From Ruminimicrobiellum sp045223915 (GTDB lineage: Bacteria; Elusimicrobiota; Endomicrobiia; Endomicrobiales; Endomicrobiaceae), in contig JBGUZU010000037.1 of NCBI GenBank assembly GCA_045223915.1, positions 62,001-126,000 on the forward strand: a DNA stretch of 64,000 nt, read 5' to 3'. The position numbers and the translations under genes were made by a program. The notes beneath the pieces were generated by a model. It saw only the letters and a list, made by a program, of their open reading frames with translations. It made no database searches and was not told where the DNA came from. Shown in pieces: positions 1-9,501 of the stretch. Positions within the stretch are counted from its first letter, which is position 1. Each line of letters begins with the position of its first letter.

Positions 1-1
1 C

Positions 2-1690
2 AACAAAGGAGAATCAAGAAGAGCCGCAAGAAGGAGAAAACATCTCGAAAAAGCATTTTTTTCCAAAATGATAGTTGATAATTCTCAAGAAGAATCTTTT
101 CAAGAATTTTTAGACAGAAGAATTTCAAAAGAAAGACAAAGCAAAATAAATGCTAATATAGAATACCTCTCACAATATTTAATCGATTCTGTTTCGGAAC
201 AAGAAAAACAATATGCTCAACAAATGTCTGCGGATTTGGAACAAAACATTCAAGATTGTTTAAGACTTATGTACCTGAAACTGCCAAAACATATTTTTGA
301 AAAATTTCTTAATGAAAAAGGTGTTGTTGCCGATCACAACTTTAATCATTCAATGAATTTGATAAAAAATGCCATAGATATAATAAAAACGGAAGGAAAA
401 CCTTTTGCCGAAATAGATTTTACAATAGTTGTATATGCAGCTTTAATGCATGATGTGGCCTGCACTTTTTTCAGAGACAATCACGAGAAAAATTCCGCAA
501 TACTGGCCACGGAAATGTTAAGAAGCAGCTCTTTACCTACAAGGACAAGAAAAAGAATAGTTGCTGCTTGTATCGGGCATGAAAAAATAGGAGACAGGGG
601 AGAAAGAGTAGAACATCAAATATATGAAGCAAGGTTAATACATGATGCCGACGGATTATCTGCCGTTATGGATTTAGCCAGAATTATAAATATATGGATA
701 AAAAACAAAGAACCATTCTTCTTTAAAGAAAGAACGGTTGCCGAAAGACTTGACTTAATAGAAAGAGACAGATTTTTATATACCGAAGGCGGAGATATGA
801 TTAATGATTTATTACGACAATTCGTAAGAATGAAACCTTCAAGATACTTAACAAAAGGTGCTCAAACAATATTACAAAAAGCAATGAAAAACGGACAGAG
901 TTATTTAACGTATTTATTGAACGAAAACAAACAAAGAATAATTGAGACCTACAACTTAACCGAAGAAGATTTTCAACAGGCAATAGAAACTGTATCTGTA
1001 ATGTTTAGAAATAAGGACTATCAGGAGATATTACAAAGAACACCTACAAAAAAAGAATTGAAGAATGAAGCTCATGATGAAATTTTTGATACTAAAAAAG
1101 ATATAAATACAGATAACACTTTATTAATAGATATCGTAGATACAAAAGATGAATTGTACAGGCTTGAAAAAGCTGAAAGAGCCGGCGTTAACACTTTGGC
1201 TGTTTCTTTCGCAGGTAATGAAATATTATCAAATATTCCGTTAACAAATGTCATTACATTAGAAAAAGAAACATTAACAATCGACGGTGAAAGTTATGAT
1301 GTAAGTATAAATTTAAATCTTATAAAATTAAAACCTGCTTATTATTCCGAGTATATGAAAATTTTAACGATTGATGCTCCGGAATTACCTGAAGAATTAA
1401 GATCGGAAATAATAAAACATATTCGAAAACAACTTCTTAAGAATAAAGTATATTTAGAATATATAAATCCGTTGGAAAATATGGCTATTATAAACTTTGA
1501 ATCCGCTAACGGTAATTATGATAAATTAATGGCATCAAAAGCATTGAACTTTAACTTTGCTTCGATATTAGTCGATGCTTGGGGAGATGTTCCGGTATTA
1601 TATGACTTAAGAAAAGAAAAGAGTCTTATATCGGATTCCCAGGAAATTATAAATCCAAGAAAAATTAATGCAATGTTATCTGCATCTTAA
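2..1690 (+). CDS. HD-domain protein, 5' end outside window
   Basis: This is the C-terminal part of a larger protein, because the frame is open without a stop from base 2 up to the first ATG at 68; that ATG is therefore probably internal. Counting from it, the HD-type metal motif shows as the pair D89-H90 followed by H128-D129 and a later HDADG motif, the layout of HD/PDEase phosphohydrolases acting on nucleotides or phosphate esters. The rest is a C-terminal domain ending in LYDLR and MLSAS. Both parts are paralogous to the middle and end of the giant protein encoded next (1701-8483), which begins 10 bases after this stop, so the two are probably co-transcribed. No calcineurin-type phosphoesterase is present here. 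Substrate unknown. HD assignment is fairly sure; full extent is unknown. Confidence 0.8.
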   Translation, partial: NKGESRRAARRRKHLEKAFFSKMIVDNSQEESFQEFLDRRISKERQSKINANIEYLSQYLIDSVSEQEKQYAQQMSADLEQNIQDCLRLMYLKLPKHIFEKFLNEKGVVADHNFNHSMNLIKNAIDIIKTEGKPFAEIDFTIVVYAALMHDVACTFFRDNHEKNSAILATEMLRSSSLPTRTRKRIVAACIGHEKIGDRGERVEHQIYEARLIHDADGLSAVMDLARIINIWIKNKEPFFFKERTVAERLDLIERDRFLYTEGGDMINDLLRQFVRMKPSRYLTKGAQTILQKAMKNGQSYLTYLLNENKQRIIETYNLTEEDFQQAIETVSVMFRNKDYQEILQRTPTKKELKNEAHDEIFDTKKDINTDNTLLIDIVDTKDELYRLEKAERAGVNTLAVSFAGNEILSNIPLTNVITLEKETLTIDGESYDVSINLNLIKLKPAYYSEYMKILTIDAPELPEELRSEIIKHIRKQLLKNKVYLEYINPLENMAIINFESANGNYDKLMASKALNFNFASILVDAWGDVPVLYDLRKEKSLISDSQEIINPRKINAMLSAS

Positions 1691-1700
1691 GGAGAAAAAC

Positions 1701-4700
1701 ATGAATATAAACAAAAAAATCCATTTGAAAAAAATTTTGGCACTTATCATTTCTTTCTTTGTATTAAATTCTTTTGTGCTAAATGATTATGCTTTCGCAT
1801 TGCAACCTGCTATCATGCCGGTTTCTTTACATCAAAATATTTCAAACACAAATATTCCAAACGCAAAAATCACTGATTGTTTCATAAACAAAAATACCTC
1901 CGATAATGATTTAGTTGTGTTCATACAAGACTTACATGGTAACGTTTCCGTTCAAAAAAACATCTCGGAAATTATTAAAGATTTGGATACAAAATACGGA
2001 ATAGATTCTCTGTTACTTGAAGGTATACCCGAAGGACAAGCCGACATATCGGTATTACAAAATTTGAAAAAATACAATGTTTCAAACTTTTTATTAAATA
2101 AAAATGTTTTAACCGGTCCCGAATATTATTTAATGAATAACTCAACAAACTTAAAAATTTACGGGCTTGAAAATTGGGAAAAATACATAAACAACATTAA
2201 AAGAAATGCACAGATTTTAAAAGACAAAGAATATTTAAATGAAACTTATTTTAATTTTGAAAAAGCCCTATATTCAAAAATTAACAATCTAAAGAAATTG
2301 CAACAATATATTAACCTTGATTTGGTAAATGATGAATTGCTAAAAACAATAAATCAACCGATTCTTCAATACACCGATTTACATAAGTATGTTTCTATTT
2401 CAAACAATATAAAAAACATTAAACAAAAAAAAGTAACCAAAGAATATGTTTCTTTTTTAAGAGAATTAAAAAACGATTTAAGTTTTAAAGAATATAATAC
2501 ACTGATAGATTCTTCAAACAAAGAAGATTTAACCGAATATTATAATAATCTTTACGAAAAAATGATATCTAATGAAAGATATTCAACCAAATATACAGAA
2601 CTCTTCCTTTTTTTAAAATATACCATAGAACAAACTAAACTGAATTTGATTTCTTTAATATCTCAACAAAACAGTTTTTTCAATAAATATCTTTCATCAA
2701 TATCGAACGATAAAAATCAACAGGATCTTTTTGTAGTGAAGATGACACAGTTATTTAAACTCTTTATACAGTTATCTATATCCGACGAAGATTATAATTT
2801 CTTTATTGATAATTATGAAAGATATATTAATTTGTTACCTAACTATCTTTCGCAGGAATATTATGATTATGAAGATTTATTATACGATGATTTGCTTTTT
2901 GAATATCACAAAGAAAATATAGACAGAAACTCAATATTTGTAAAAAACATTATTAATTCATTAAAAGAAAAAAAGAACAAAGATAAACTTACGGTTGTGG
3001 TTGCGGGAGGATTTCACGGATCAATCGCACAAAATTTAAAAGAAAATAACATTTCATATATATTCATTACACCAAATATAAGCGAACAGACTACCAATAT
3101 TTTTTATAATGAAATAGTATCTTCAACGGATGCTTTAGCACCTATAAAAATAATGTTGGCAAATACAGGGCTCTTACAAGATAATACCATTTCAGTATTT
3201 TTTGAATATTTGGTGAATGCATTAGCATCTGTAAATAATTATTCTCCCGAAAACATAGAAAAAGAACTTTTATCCGTAATAGGAAAAAGCTCCCAAGAAA
3301 TAAGTTCTTTATTCGGTAATATTCCTATATCGGTGAAGAGAACAGATTCCGAATTTACTGTTGATATAGACGGACAAGAAATAAAATTTAAAATAGAAAA
3401 CGGACAAATAATATGGGAAAAATCTTCCATAAACTATAACAACTATCTTGAAAAGCAAGAAAAAAAGCAATTAATAGAAAAATTTGTAAGTTTGCTTAGA
3501 AAACATTTCGGTATATTTCAAGCAACATCAATGAGACTAAACCCCAAATTAAAATATTCGTCGAGATTTTTTTCAAAGAGGTTAGGGAAAAACAGAAATT
3601 TTCGGTTTAATTTATCGATGTTTTTTAGTGCAATAAAGAGATATGATAAAGCATATGGCTTAATGATGGATTATGCATCAGCATACACGAACAAAGATAA
3701 TGTACTAACTTACACAATAAATTTTGGTGATGATTCTTTTAATGATATGAGAAGCAGACAGGAATTCAATCCTTTTGTGGGAAAAAGCATAACTATTTTG
3801 GTGGAAAAAGGATTGGAAGGATACATTACCGAAGATACAATTAAGGGATTATTGAAAGAATCAATAAAAAGATCAGGTGAACCGATAACGACTTTTAAAG
3901 ATACTTTATTTATAGGCTTTCTTGACCAATCAACAAATTTATTCGAAGATCATTTGAATAACGGTTTCATAGGAGTAAACAGAGCCATTTTTGAAATAGA
4001 AGATGAGACAGTAAAACGTGCTTTGTTAAGAACCGGTATTATTCATGAAGTATCTCACGAATTAAAAGGAGCTTTATCTTCTAAAGATTATCATAACTTC
4101 GAAGGAAAAATGATGTATGACGATATAAAATTCCTTATTGATTTTGTAGCAAAAACGGATTACAACAAAAAGAAAGAACAAGTTTTGGAACCGGATGAAG
4201 TATTAAAAATAAAAGAACAAATAATTAATGCTTTTTATAAAACAATAAACGGACAACGTGTATGTTTGTTTACGGACAACAATCGTTTTATGAAAAAGAT
4301 ATTAAATTATAAATATAGTGTTAATGATTTGGTAGCAATGGTCGTTAGAAAAAATGTTTCAGAAAAAGGTAGGAGAGATGTAGAACTAAAGCATTTGGAA
4401 GAATGTTTAAGCCCCGAAGACCCGAATGATCCGGAATCGGTAAATTCGGCAAGAGAAAGGCAAAGAGAATTTTTTTATAATTTGTTTGATCCCGTTCCAA
4501 AGCCGCTTACATTAGAAGAATATATACAAACACAAATTCCGGAAGAAAGAGCGGAAGAAGTTGAAGGAAGAAAATTAGCACTCTATATGAAATACAGAAA
4601 TATCCTTAATATTTCACATCCCGATGAACTTGAAGATAAAGTCGTTTTGTCAAAGAAAGATTTAGCTCGAGTAAGAACTATGCCTGCCGTTGAATTAAAA

Positions 4701-7700
4701 AAGATTAAGGATATTTTAGGAATTGATCCGAACAAAAAATTTAAAGAATTTTCAAAAACGGAAACTCTTAAAGTCTTATTAATGACTGACTTTATAAATG
4801 ACTTTGATACATGTATTGAGGCTATGTATAAAGTAATGCCTACATGGATGTTTGAAGCCTATTACAACGAACAAGGTATGGTTTCCGACCATGCATTAAA
4901 TCACTCTATGGAAGTTTTAAGCACAGCCATGGATTTGATTGCTCTTGATTTTAATCATGAAGTGGATATGACAACAATGGTTTATTCGGCACTGTTACAT
5001 GATGTAAGTTGTACTATTTTCAGACAAAATCATGAAACAAACTCTTCGACTTGGGCAAGAAGAATTTTACAGGACGGAACAAATTTAACCAGAAAAGAAA
5101 TCAATAAAATTTGTGCTGTCGGAGCCAATCATAAGAAATATAAAAGACCTCTTCCCGAAGAAAAAAATATAAGACCCGCTCATAATATTAACGGTCCGGG
5201 ATATATATATGAAGCTTGTTTACTCCATGATGCCGACGGACTTGCAGCAACATTGGATTTTGCAAGAGTGTTGGGTGTTTGGTTGGCACAAGGAGATCCT
5301 TTTATTAACAGAAATCTTGAAACAAAAATATACAACAGATACAATAACGTAGATGACGATGACAGACTTTCTCTAATAAGAAAAGGGTTGTATTTAAAAG
5401 TTGACGGCGGAGATGCCATAAACGATTTAATGAGACAATTCTACAGAAGAAATCCCGATTTTTATTTTACTAAAGGAGCCAGAGAATTTGCAGATGCCGC
5501 TTTTCAGGACCAGTATGCTCTATTGAAATTTTTGGACAGTCCCGAAATAAGAGAAACTTTAAGTTCTTCATCAGAGGGTACTATTACGGATGAGGAAGTT
5601 GACGAAGCGATAAAAATTATAAACGAAACTTTTGCAACAAAAGAATTAATACCAAACTATGAAAGTATCACTTTAGAAGAACTCAGGGAAACATTAAGAG
5701 TAAAAACAGATGTGAAAGTAGACAGTTCAGTGAAAAAAGAGTCTGTTTTCAGTTTATCTTCAAAAATATCAACGCTGTATAAAATATTGTTTAATTTACC
5801 GTCTCATTCAAATATTATCTTATCAGATTTGCATGGAGGATATAACAGACTTTCGGAAATTCTTATCAAGTTATTGGATTCGACTTATAACATTGACGAG
5901 ATTATCAGAATTTTTAATAACGGAGATTTAAATAAAGATTCTTTAACGGAAGAAGAATTAGACAAAATAGAAGAAACAAGAAAGCATTTAAATAAAGATA
6001 TTATAGCCAGAATAAAAACCATTAAAAAGAATATTTATATTTTGGGTGATATGTTGGACAGAGGGGATAAACAAGTTGAAACTTTTGAATTAATGAATCA
6101 AATATATAAAACAGGCAAATTAAAATATCTTATCGGAAATCATGACTTATATGCATTCATGAATTTATTAGGTTTGCACCTTCCTTTCTATGATAATTAT
6201 AAAGGAATTTCAAAAGATTATACTGTCAAATTGTTTGATGGAGCAACAGAAATAAACATTTTCCAACTTCTTGAAAACAAAAGAAAACACGGAACAGGTG
6301 TTGACGGTAAAGCTGTAAGTGAAGCAGACAGAGAAAGAGAACAAAGAAAAGCTAACAACAAAAAACATTGGGCAAGAAAACTTTATGAATATATGCAACA
6401 TGCGGATATGATTCAAAAAGAATGGTCAAAAAAAGAAAGCGAACTACAGCATTTATTTGAAGATACTTTTGCTTCCGAACCGTATGATGTTAAATTTGAT
6501 AAAAAAGGTAAAGACATATTAAATAACCCCAAGGGTATTTTTGCACAAGATGAAGAACTGCTTAATTTTCATAAGAAATTTTTCGGAAGAAATGTAGGCG
6601 TAGTTGTTTATACCGGTATCAGAGCAGTAAATAAAATGTCATTGAATTGGTGGAAAGACAGGAATGAAGAGCTATCAAATTTAATGGAGAGATACCCTCA
6701 ATATGCTGACTATTGGAACAGACTACAGAAAGAAATAGATACAATAATAACATATCAACAACGAACACTTGAAGAAAAATATTTATCCGATGAATGGGAA
6801 TGGCTTGTAATCGATTCCATAATGTACAGAAATTATGAAAGTACCGAATGGAATGCTTTAGATTGGGTTTTCCATAATAATTGGGGTGGAGGAAAAGACG
6901 GATTTTTAAATCAATTAAACAGAAAAATAGAGAGAGAATTGAAAAAAGAAAAACAAGCAAAAATAAAATTAATTGATGGGAATTATTCATTATCGGAAGA
7001 AAGAAAAGCTGAAGAAAAAGAAAAGCTTGAAAGAGAATTCGAGAAAAAATTACAAGAAGAACTTGTTACACCGGTAACATATTTCGATAATCCGTTAATA
7101 CAAGAGTTATTAAATTTTTATCACAGGAATTTTTATTTATACAGAAAAGATCATTTCGGAAATTGTTATATGCACTCTATTCTTCCTGTGGATGATAACG
7201 GTGAAGTTTCAATAGGGCATGTGGATGATGACGGTGTTTTCATAGAAATGGATGACAAGGGTGTAAGAGAAAAAGGGTTTGTTTATAAAAAGAAAAGATA
7301 CAGAAATAAAACTATATTGAAAGGATTGGGAAAAATTGCGGAAGATATAAGAGATTACGATATTGCTTCGGAAGATTTATCCGAAGTTATGGAAGCTTTT
7401 ACATTGTTAACGGCAGTTTATGCGGATAACACAACAAGAATTAAGCCGGCAAATTTACAACAAATGAAAGAGAAATTCGGAGGATTCTTCTCGATATTAA
7501 ACAAAATGGGAATATCAACATTGGTTGTAGGTCATAACCCTATATCGAAGATAGGTTCAAGATTTGAGTTGGAAAAATTAAGATTTTTTAACAGAGAATT
7601 AGACAGACAAAAACTGACAATATTAAATGCCGACGGAGAAATGTCTTCCGGTTATCAAAAACCTTTCGGTGCCGGATTAGGTATAGAATTGACTTTATTC

Positions 7701-8483
7701 GGAGTAAGATACAGAGGATTCTTAACCGGAAACTCAGAAACTTTCTCCGGTGATTATACTCCGGATGTATCGGAACGAAATACCAAATTTACTATACTGT
7801 TAAATATTTTCCCGAGATTAAAGAGAATATTGTTATTGACGGAAAAAGCATACGACAATTTCATTAAATTTGTTTCATCGATAAATAAAATCAGTGAATA
7901 TATAAACGGAACCATATTAACGAAATCAAATTCAACAATATTGACCGTAACAACAGAAGATAACTTAAAAGATTCCATTGAAAAAGCTTATTTGAACGGA
8001 ATAAAAATAATTCCTGTTATTCCAAGCAGAGTTGAAACTTTTTCTCAGGAAGAAAAGCTTATGGAAACATCCGTTACCATAAACGATATTCAAATACCTT
8101 TCAGCGTATATTTAAATAAAATAATAACAGGAAACGGTAAATCTATAAATTGTTTATCTTACGAATATCAAAACATTTCTAATATTTCGGATGAAGAAAT
8201 AAAAGCGGAAATTAACAAATGCATATTTAATATGGTAAAGGATAAACAATTTGTAAAACAAGGTATAAAAGCTTCAAAGAATATATTAACGGATATAAAT
8301 ATTGATAGTACATTTGAACAAAACAAAAAGACAATAAATGAGAGTCTGCAAAAAGCAATGATAAAGTCTTTCGGTATATTGCCTTTATTATATGATTTGA
8401 ATCTGCCGACTTTGGCAGATACGGACAGTCTTACAACAAATATTAACATTGATAAAATAAAAGATATTTTGTCTGCCGCATAA
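1701..8483 (+). CDS. Giant secreted multidomain protein: ChaN/TraB-like, HEXXH, HD and calcineurin-type phosphoesterase
   Basis: A protein of 2,260 residues. I chose the ATG at 1701, not the in-frame ATG at 1668, because GGAG lies 7-10 bases upstream and a signal peptide follows directly (basic start, hydrophobic core, AFA cleavage site near residue 36). Domains seen in order: a ChaN/TraB-like region (IQDLHGN near 73, GGFHG near 435); a metallopeptidase-like region with HEVSH at 782-786; an HD domain (D1063-H1064, H1100-D1101, H1176-D1177); and a metallophosphoesterase with DLH at 1376-1378, GDMLDRG around 1450-1453, GNHD at 1479-1482 and GH at 1944-1945. The phosphoesterase layout, including the late GNCYMH segment, recalls class III fructose-1,6-bisphosphatases. 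A C-terminal domain shared with the preceding gene closes the protein. Catalytic motifs are directly visible; function and substrate are unknown. Secretion of hydrolases normally found in the cytoplasm is odd. Confidence 0.82.
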   Translation: MNINKKIHLKKILALIISFFVLNSFVLNDYAFALQPAIMPVSLHQNISNTNIPNAKITDCFINKNTSDNDLVVFIQDLHGNVSVQKNISEIIKDLDTKYGIDSLLLEGIPEGQADISVLQNLKKYNVSNFLLNKNVLTGPEYYLMNNSTNLKIYGLENWEKYINNIKRNAQILKDKEYLNETYFNFEKALYSKINNLKKLQQYINLDLVNDELLKTINQPILQYTDLHKYVSISNNIKNIKQKKVTKEYVSFLRELKNDLSFKEYNTLIDSSNKEDLTEYYNNLYEKMISNERYSTKYTELFLFLKYTIEQTKLNLISLISQQNSFFNKYLSSISNDKNQQDLFVVKMTQLFKLFIQLSISDEDYNFFIDNYERYINLLPNYLSQEYYDYEDLLYDDLLFEYHKENIDRNSIFVKNIINSLKEKKNKDKLTVVVAGGFHGSIAQNLKENNISYIFITPNISEQTTNIFYNEIVSSTDALAPIKIMLANTGLLQDNTISVFFEYLVNALASVNNYSPENIEKELLSVIGKSSQEISSLFGNIPISVKRTDSEFTVDIDGQEIKFKIENGQIIWEKSSINYNNYLEKQEKKQLIEKFVSLLRKHFGIFQATSMRLNPKLKYSSRFFSKRLGKNRNFRFNLSMFFSAIKRYDKAYGLMMDYASAYTNKDNVLTYTINFGDDSFNDMRSRQEFNPFVGKSITILVEKGLEGYITEDTIKGLLKESIKRSGEPITTFKDTLFIGFLDQSTNLFEDHLNNGFIGVNRAIFEIEDETVKRALLRTGIIHEVSHELKGALSSKDYHNFEGKMMYDDIKFLIDFVAKTDYNKKKEQVLEPDEVLKIKEQIINAFYKTINGQRVCLFTDNNRFMKKILNYKYSVNDLVAMVVRKNVSEKGRRDVELKHLEECLSPEDPNDPESVNSARERQREFFYNLFDPVPKPLTLEEYIQTQIPEERAEEVEGRKLALYMKYRNILNISHPDELEDKVVLSKKDLARVRTMPAVELKKIKDILGIDPNKKFKEFSKTETLKVLLMTDFINDFDTCIEAMYKVMPTWMFEAYYNEQGMVSDHALNHSMEVLSTAMDLIALDFNHEVDMTTMVYSALLHDVSCTIFRQNHETNSSTWARRILQDGTNLTRKEINKICAVGANHKKYKRPLPEEKNIRPAHNINGPGYIYEACLLHDADGLAATLDFARVLGVWLAQGDPFINRNLETKIYNRYNNVDDDDRLSLIRKGLYLKVDGGDAINDLMRQFYRRNPDFYFTKGAREFADAAFQDQYALLKFLDSPEIRETLSSSSEGTITDEEVDEAIKIINETFATKELIPNYESITLEELRETLRVKTDVKVDSSVKKESVFSLSSKISTLYKILFNLPSHSNIILSDLHGGYNRLSEILIKLLDSTYNIDEIIRIFNNGDLNKDSLTEEELDKIEETRKHLNKDIIARIKTIKKNIYILGDMLDRGDKQVETFELMNQIYKTGKLKYLIGNHDLYAFMNLLGLHLPFYDNYKGISKDYTVKLFDGATEINIFQLLENKRKHGTGVDGKAVSEADREREQRKANNKKHWARKLYEYMQHADMIQKEWSKKESELQHLFEDTFASEPYDVKFDKKGKDILNNPKGIFAQDEELLNFHKKFFGRNVGVVVYTGIRAVNKMSLNWWKDRNEELSNLMERYPQYADYWNRLQKEIDTIITYQQRTLEEKYLSDEWEWLVIDSIMYRNYESTEWNALDWVFHNNWGGGKDGFLNQLNRKIERELKKEKQAKIKLIDGNYSLSEERKAEEKEKLEREFEKKLQEELVTPVTYFDNPLIQELLNFYHRNFYLYRKDHFGNCYMHSILPVDDNGEVSIGHVDDDGVFIEMDDKGVREKGFVYKKKRYRNKTILKGLGKIAEDIRDYDIASEDLSEVMEAFTLLTAVYADNTTRIKPANLQQMKEKFGGFFSILNKMGISTLVVGHNPISKIGSRFELEKLRFFNRELDRQKLTILNADGEMSSGYQKPFGAGLGIELTLFGVRYRGFLTGNSETFSGDYTPDVSERNTKFTILLNIFPRLKRILLLTEKAYDNFIKFVSSINKISEYINGTILTKSNSTILTVTTEDNLKDSIEKAYLNGIKIIPVIPSRVETFSQEEKLMETSVTINDIQIPFSVYLNKIITGNGKSINCLSYEYQNISNISDEEIKAEINKCIFNMVKDKQFVKQGIKASKNILTDINIDSTFEQNKKTINESLQKAMIKSFGILPLLYDLNLPTLADTDSLTTNINIDKIKDILSAA

Positions 8484-8494
8484 AAATTATGTGC

Positions 8495-8521
8495 TTGTAT
8501 TTAAATAAAATATGGTATAAT
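8495..8521 (+). promoter_or_regulatory. Putative extended -10 promoter for the TPR gene
   Basis: TGGTATAAT at 8513-8521 is an extended -10 element. A weak -35 (TTGTAT at 8495, 15-base spacing, or TGCTTG at 8492, 18-base spacing) lies upstream. It sits in the 79-base gap between the giant protein and the TPR gene, 41 bases before the start codon. Inference from consensus only. Confidence 0.5.
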
Positions 8522-8562
8522 TATTTAAAATATAAAAAATAAAAAAAGAGAAAAAAAACAAA

Positions 8563-9501
8563 ATGAAAAAATTAATATTTGTATTACTTGTATTCGGTTG
8601 TTTTTTATACCTCGTGAATGAATTAAACCCTGTTGGTATAAAATTTTTCGGAGAAGAATCTTTATACATAAAGAAAGAACTTAAAGCCGAAAGTATAAAG
8701 AAAGAAAGAAAAGCTCGTCCTATAACGGCTAAGACTTATTTTGCTATGGGAAGAAGAAGTATGAAAAACGGTAAGTTTAAATTAGCAATAACTTACTTTT
8801 CCAAAGCAATACAAATGGAACCTCTTTTTGCCGAAGCTTATCAAGAAAGAGCTTTAGCAAAAGACAAAATACAAGATTATACAGGTGCAAAAAAAGACTA
8901 TGAAACTTACATGTTAATTTTGGATAAAAGAAATAAACAACAAAATGATAAAACAAGAAATGAATTAATAAAGAAAATAAATGATGTAAACAAAAAACTT
9001 GCAGAGAAAAAATATGATGAAGCAGTTGTAGATTTTTCAAATATTATTTCTTCGTATCCTAAATATCCGGAAGGATATATTGCCAGAGCAGACACAAATG
9101 TTCTTTTAAACAAATATGCAGATGCTCTTGCAGATTACAACAAAGCTATTTCATTGACGAACTTTCCTTCAATTCCTTTATATTTAAAAGCTGCAGATAT
9201 ACAATACAGCTTAAAAAAATATAATGATGCTATAGGGAATTATAATCAAATTTTAAGACTTGACCCTGAGTATGAATATCCTTACTATAAATTAACGGGG
9301 GCATTTATTTTTATAGAAAATTTTGAAAAGGCTTTGGATAACTTAAAAAAATATATTTCTTGTTCCGAAGATAAAAACATTCAAACAAATGATTTTAACG
9401 ATTGGAACAATATATTAAACAAGTACACGGCTGATCCTACAATCAGAGATTTAAAAACAAATCTTAAAGGCTTGAGATTTGTTCAATACAAGATGCCTTA
9501 A
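8563..9501 (+). CDS. TPR-repeat protein with N-terminal membrane anchor
   Basis: The 312-residue product starts with a short basic and hydrophobic stretch (KKLIFVLLVFGCFLYLV), which is a signal anchor or uncleaved signal peptide. Tetratricopeptide repeats follow: two tandem helices per unit with the A-W/Y-A pattern, for example GKFKLAITYFSKAIQ near 68-82, ADALADYNKAISL near 185 and YNDAIGNYNQILRLDPE near 220. TPR domains are protein-binding scaffolds, so it is probably a periplasm-facing assembly or adaptor protein. The ribosome-binding site is poor (A/G-rich run only). It has its own likely promoter just upstream and overlaps the convergent DUF362 gene by 4 bases at its 3' end. Partner unknown. 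Confidence 0.8.
   Translation: MKKLIFVLLVFGCFLYLVNELNPVGIKFFGEESLYIKKELKAESIKKERKARPITAKTYFAMGRRSMKNGKFKLAITYFSKAIQMEPLFAEAYQERALAKDKIQDYTGAKKDYETYMLILDKRNKQQNDKTRNELIKKINDVNKKLAEKKYDEAVVDFSNIISSYPKYPEGYIARADTNVLLNKYADALADYNKAISLTNFPSIPLYLKAADIQYSLKKYNDAIGNYNQILRLDPEYEYPYYKLTGAFIFIENFEKALDNLKKYISCSEDKNIQTNDFNDWNNILNKYTADPTIRDLKTNLKGLRFVQYKMP

Noticed and set aside
1668..1700. Earlier in-frame start of the giant hydrolase gene
   Set aside because: It lies inside the preceding gene, adds 11 residues before the signal peptide, and the ribosome-binding site fits the ATG at 1701.
6619..6990. 123-residue minus-strand open frame
   Set aside because: Shadow inside the giant hydrolase gene; no recognisable domain and no start signals.
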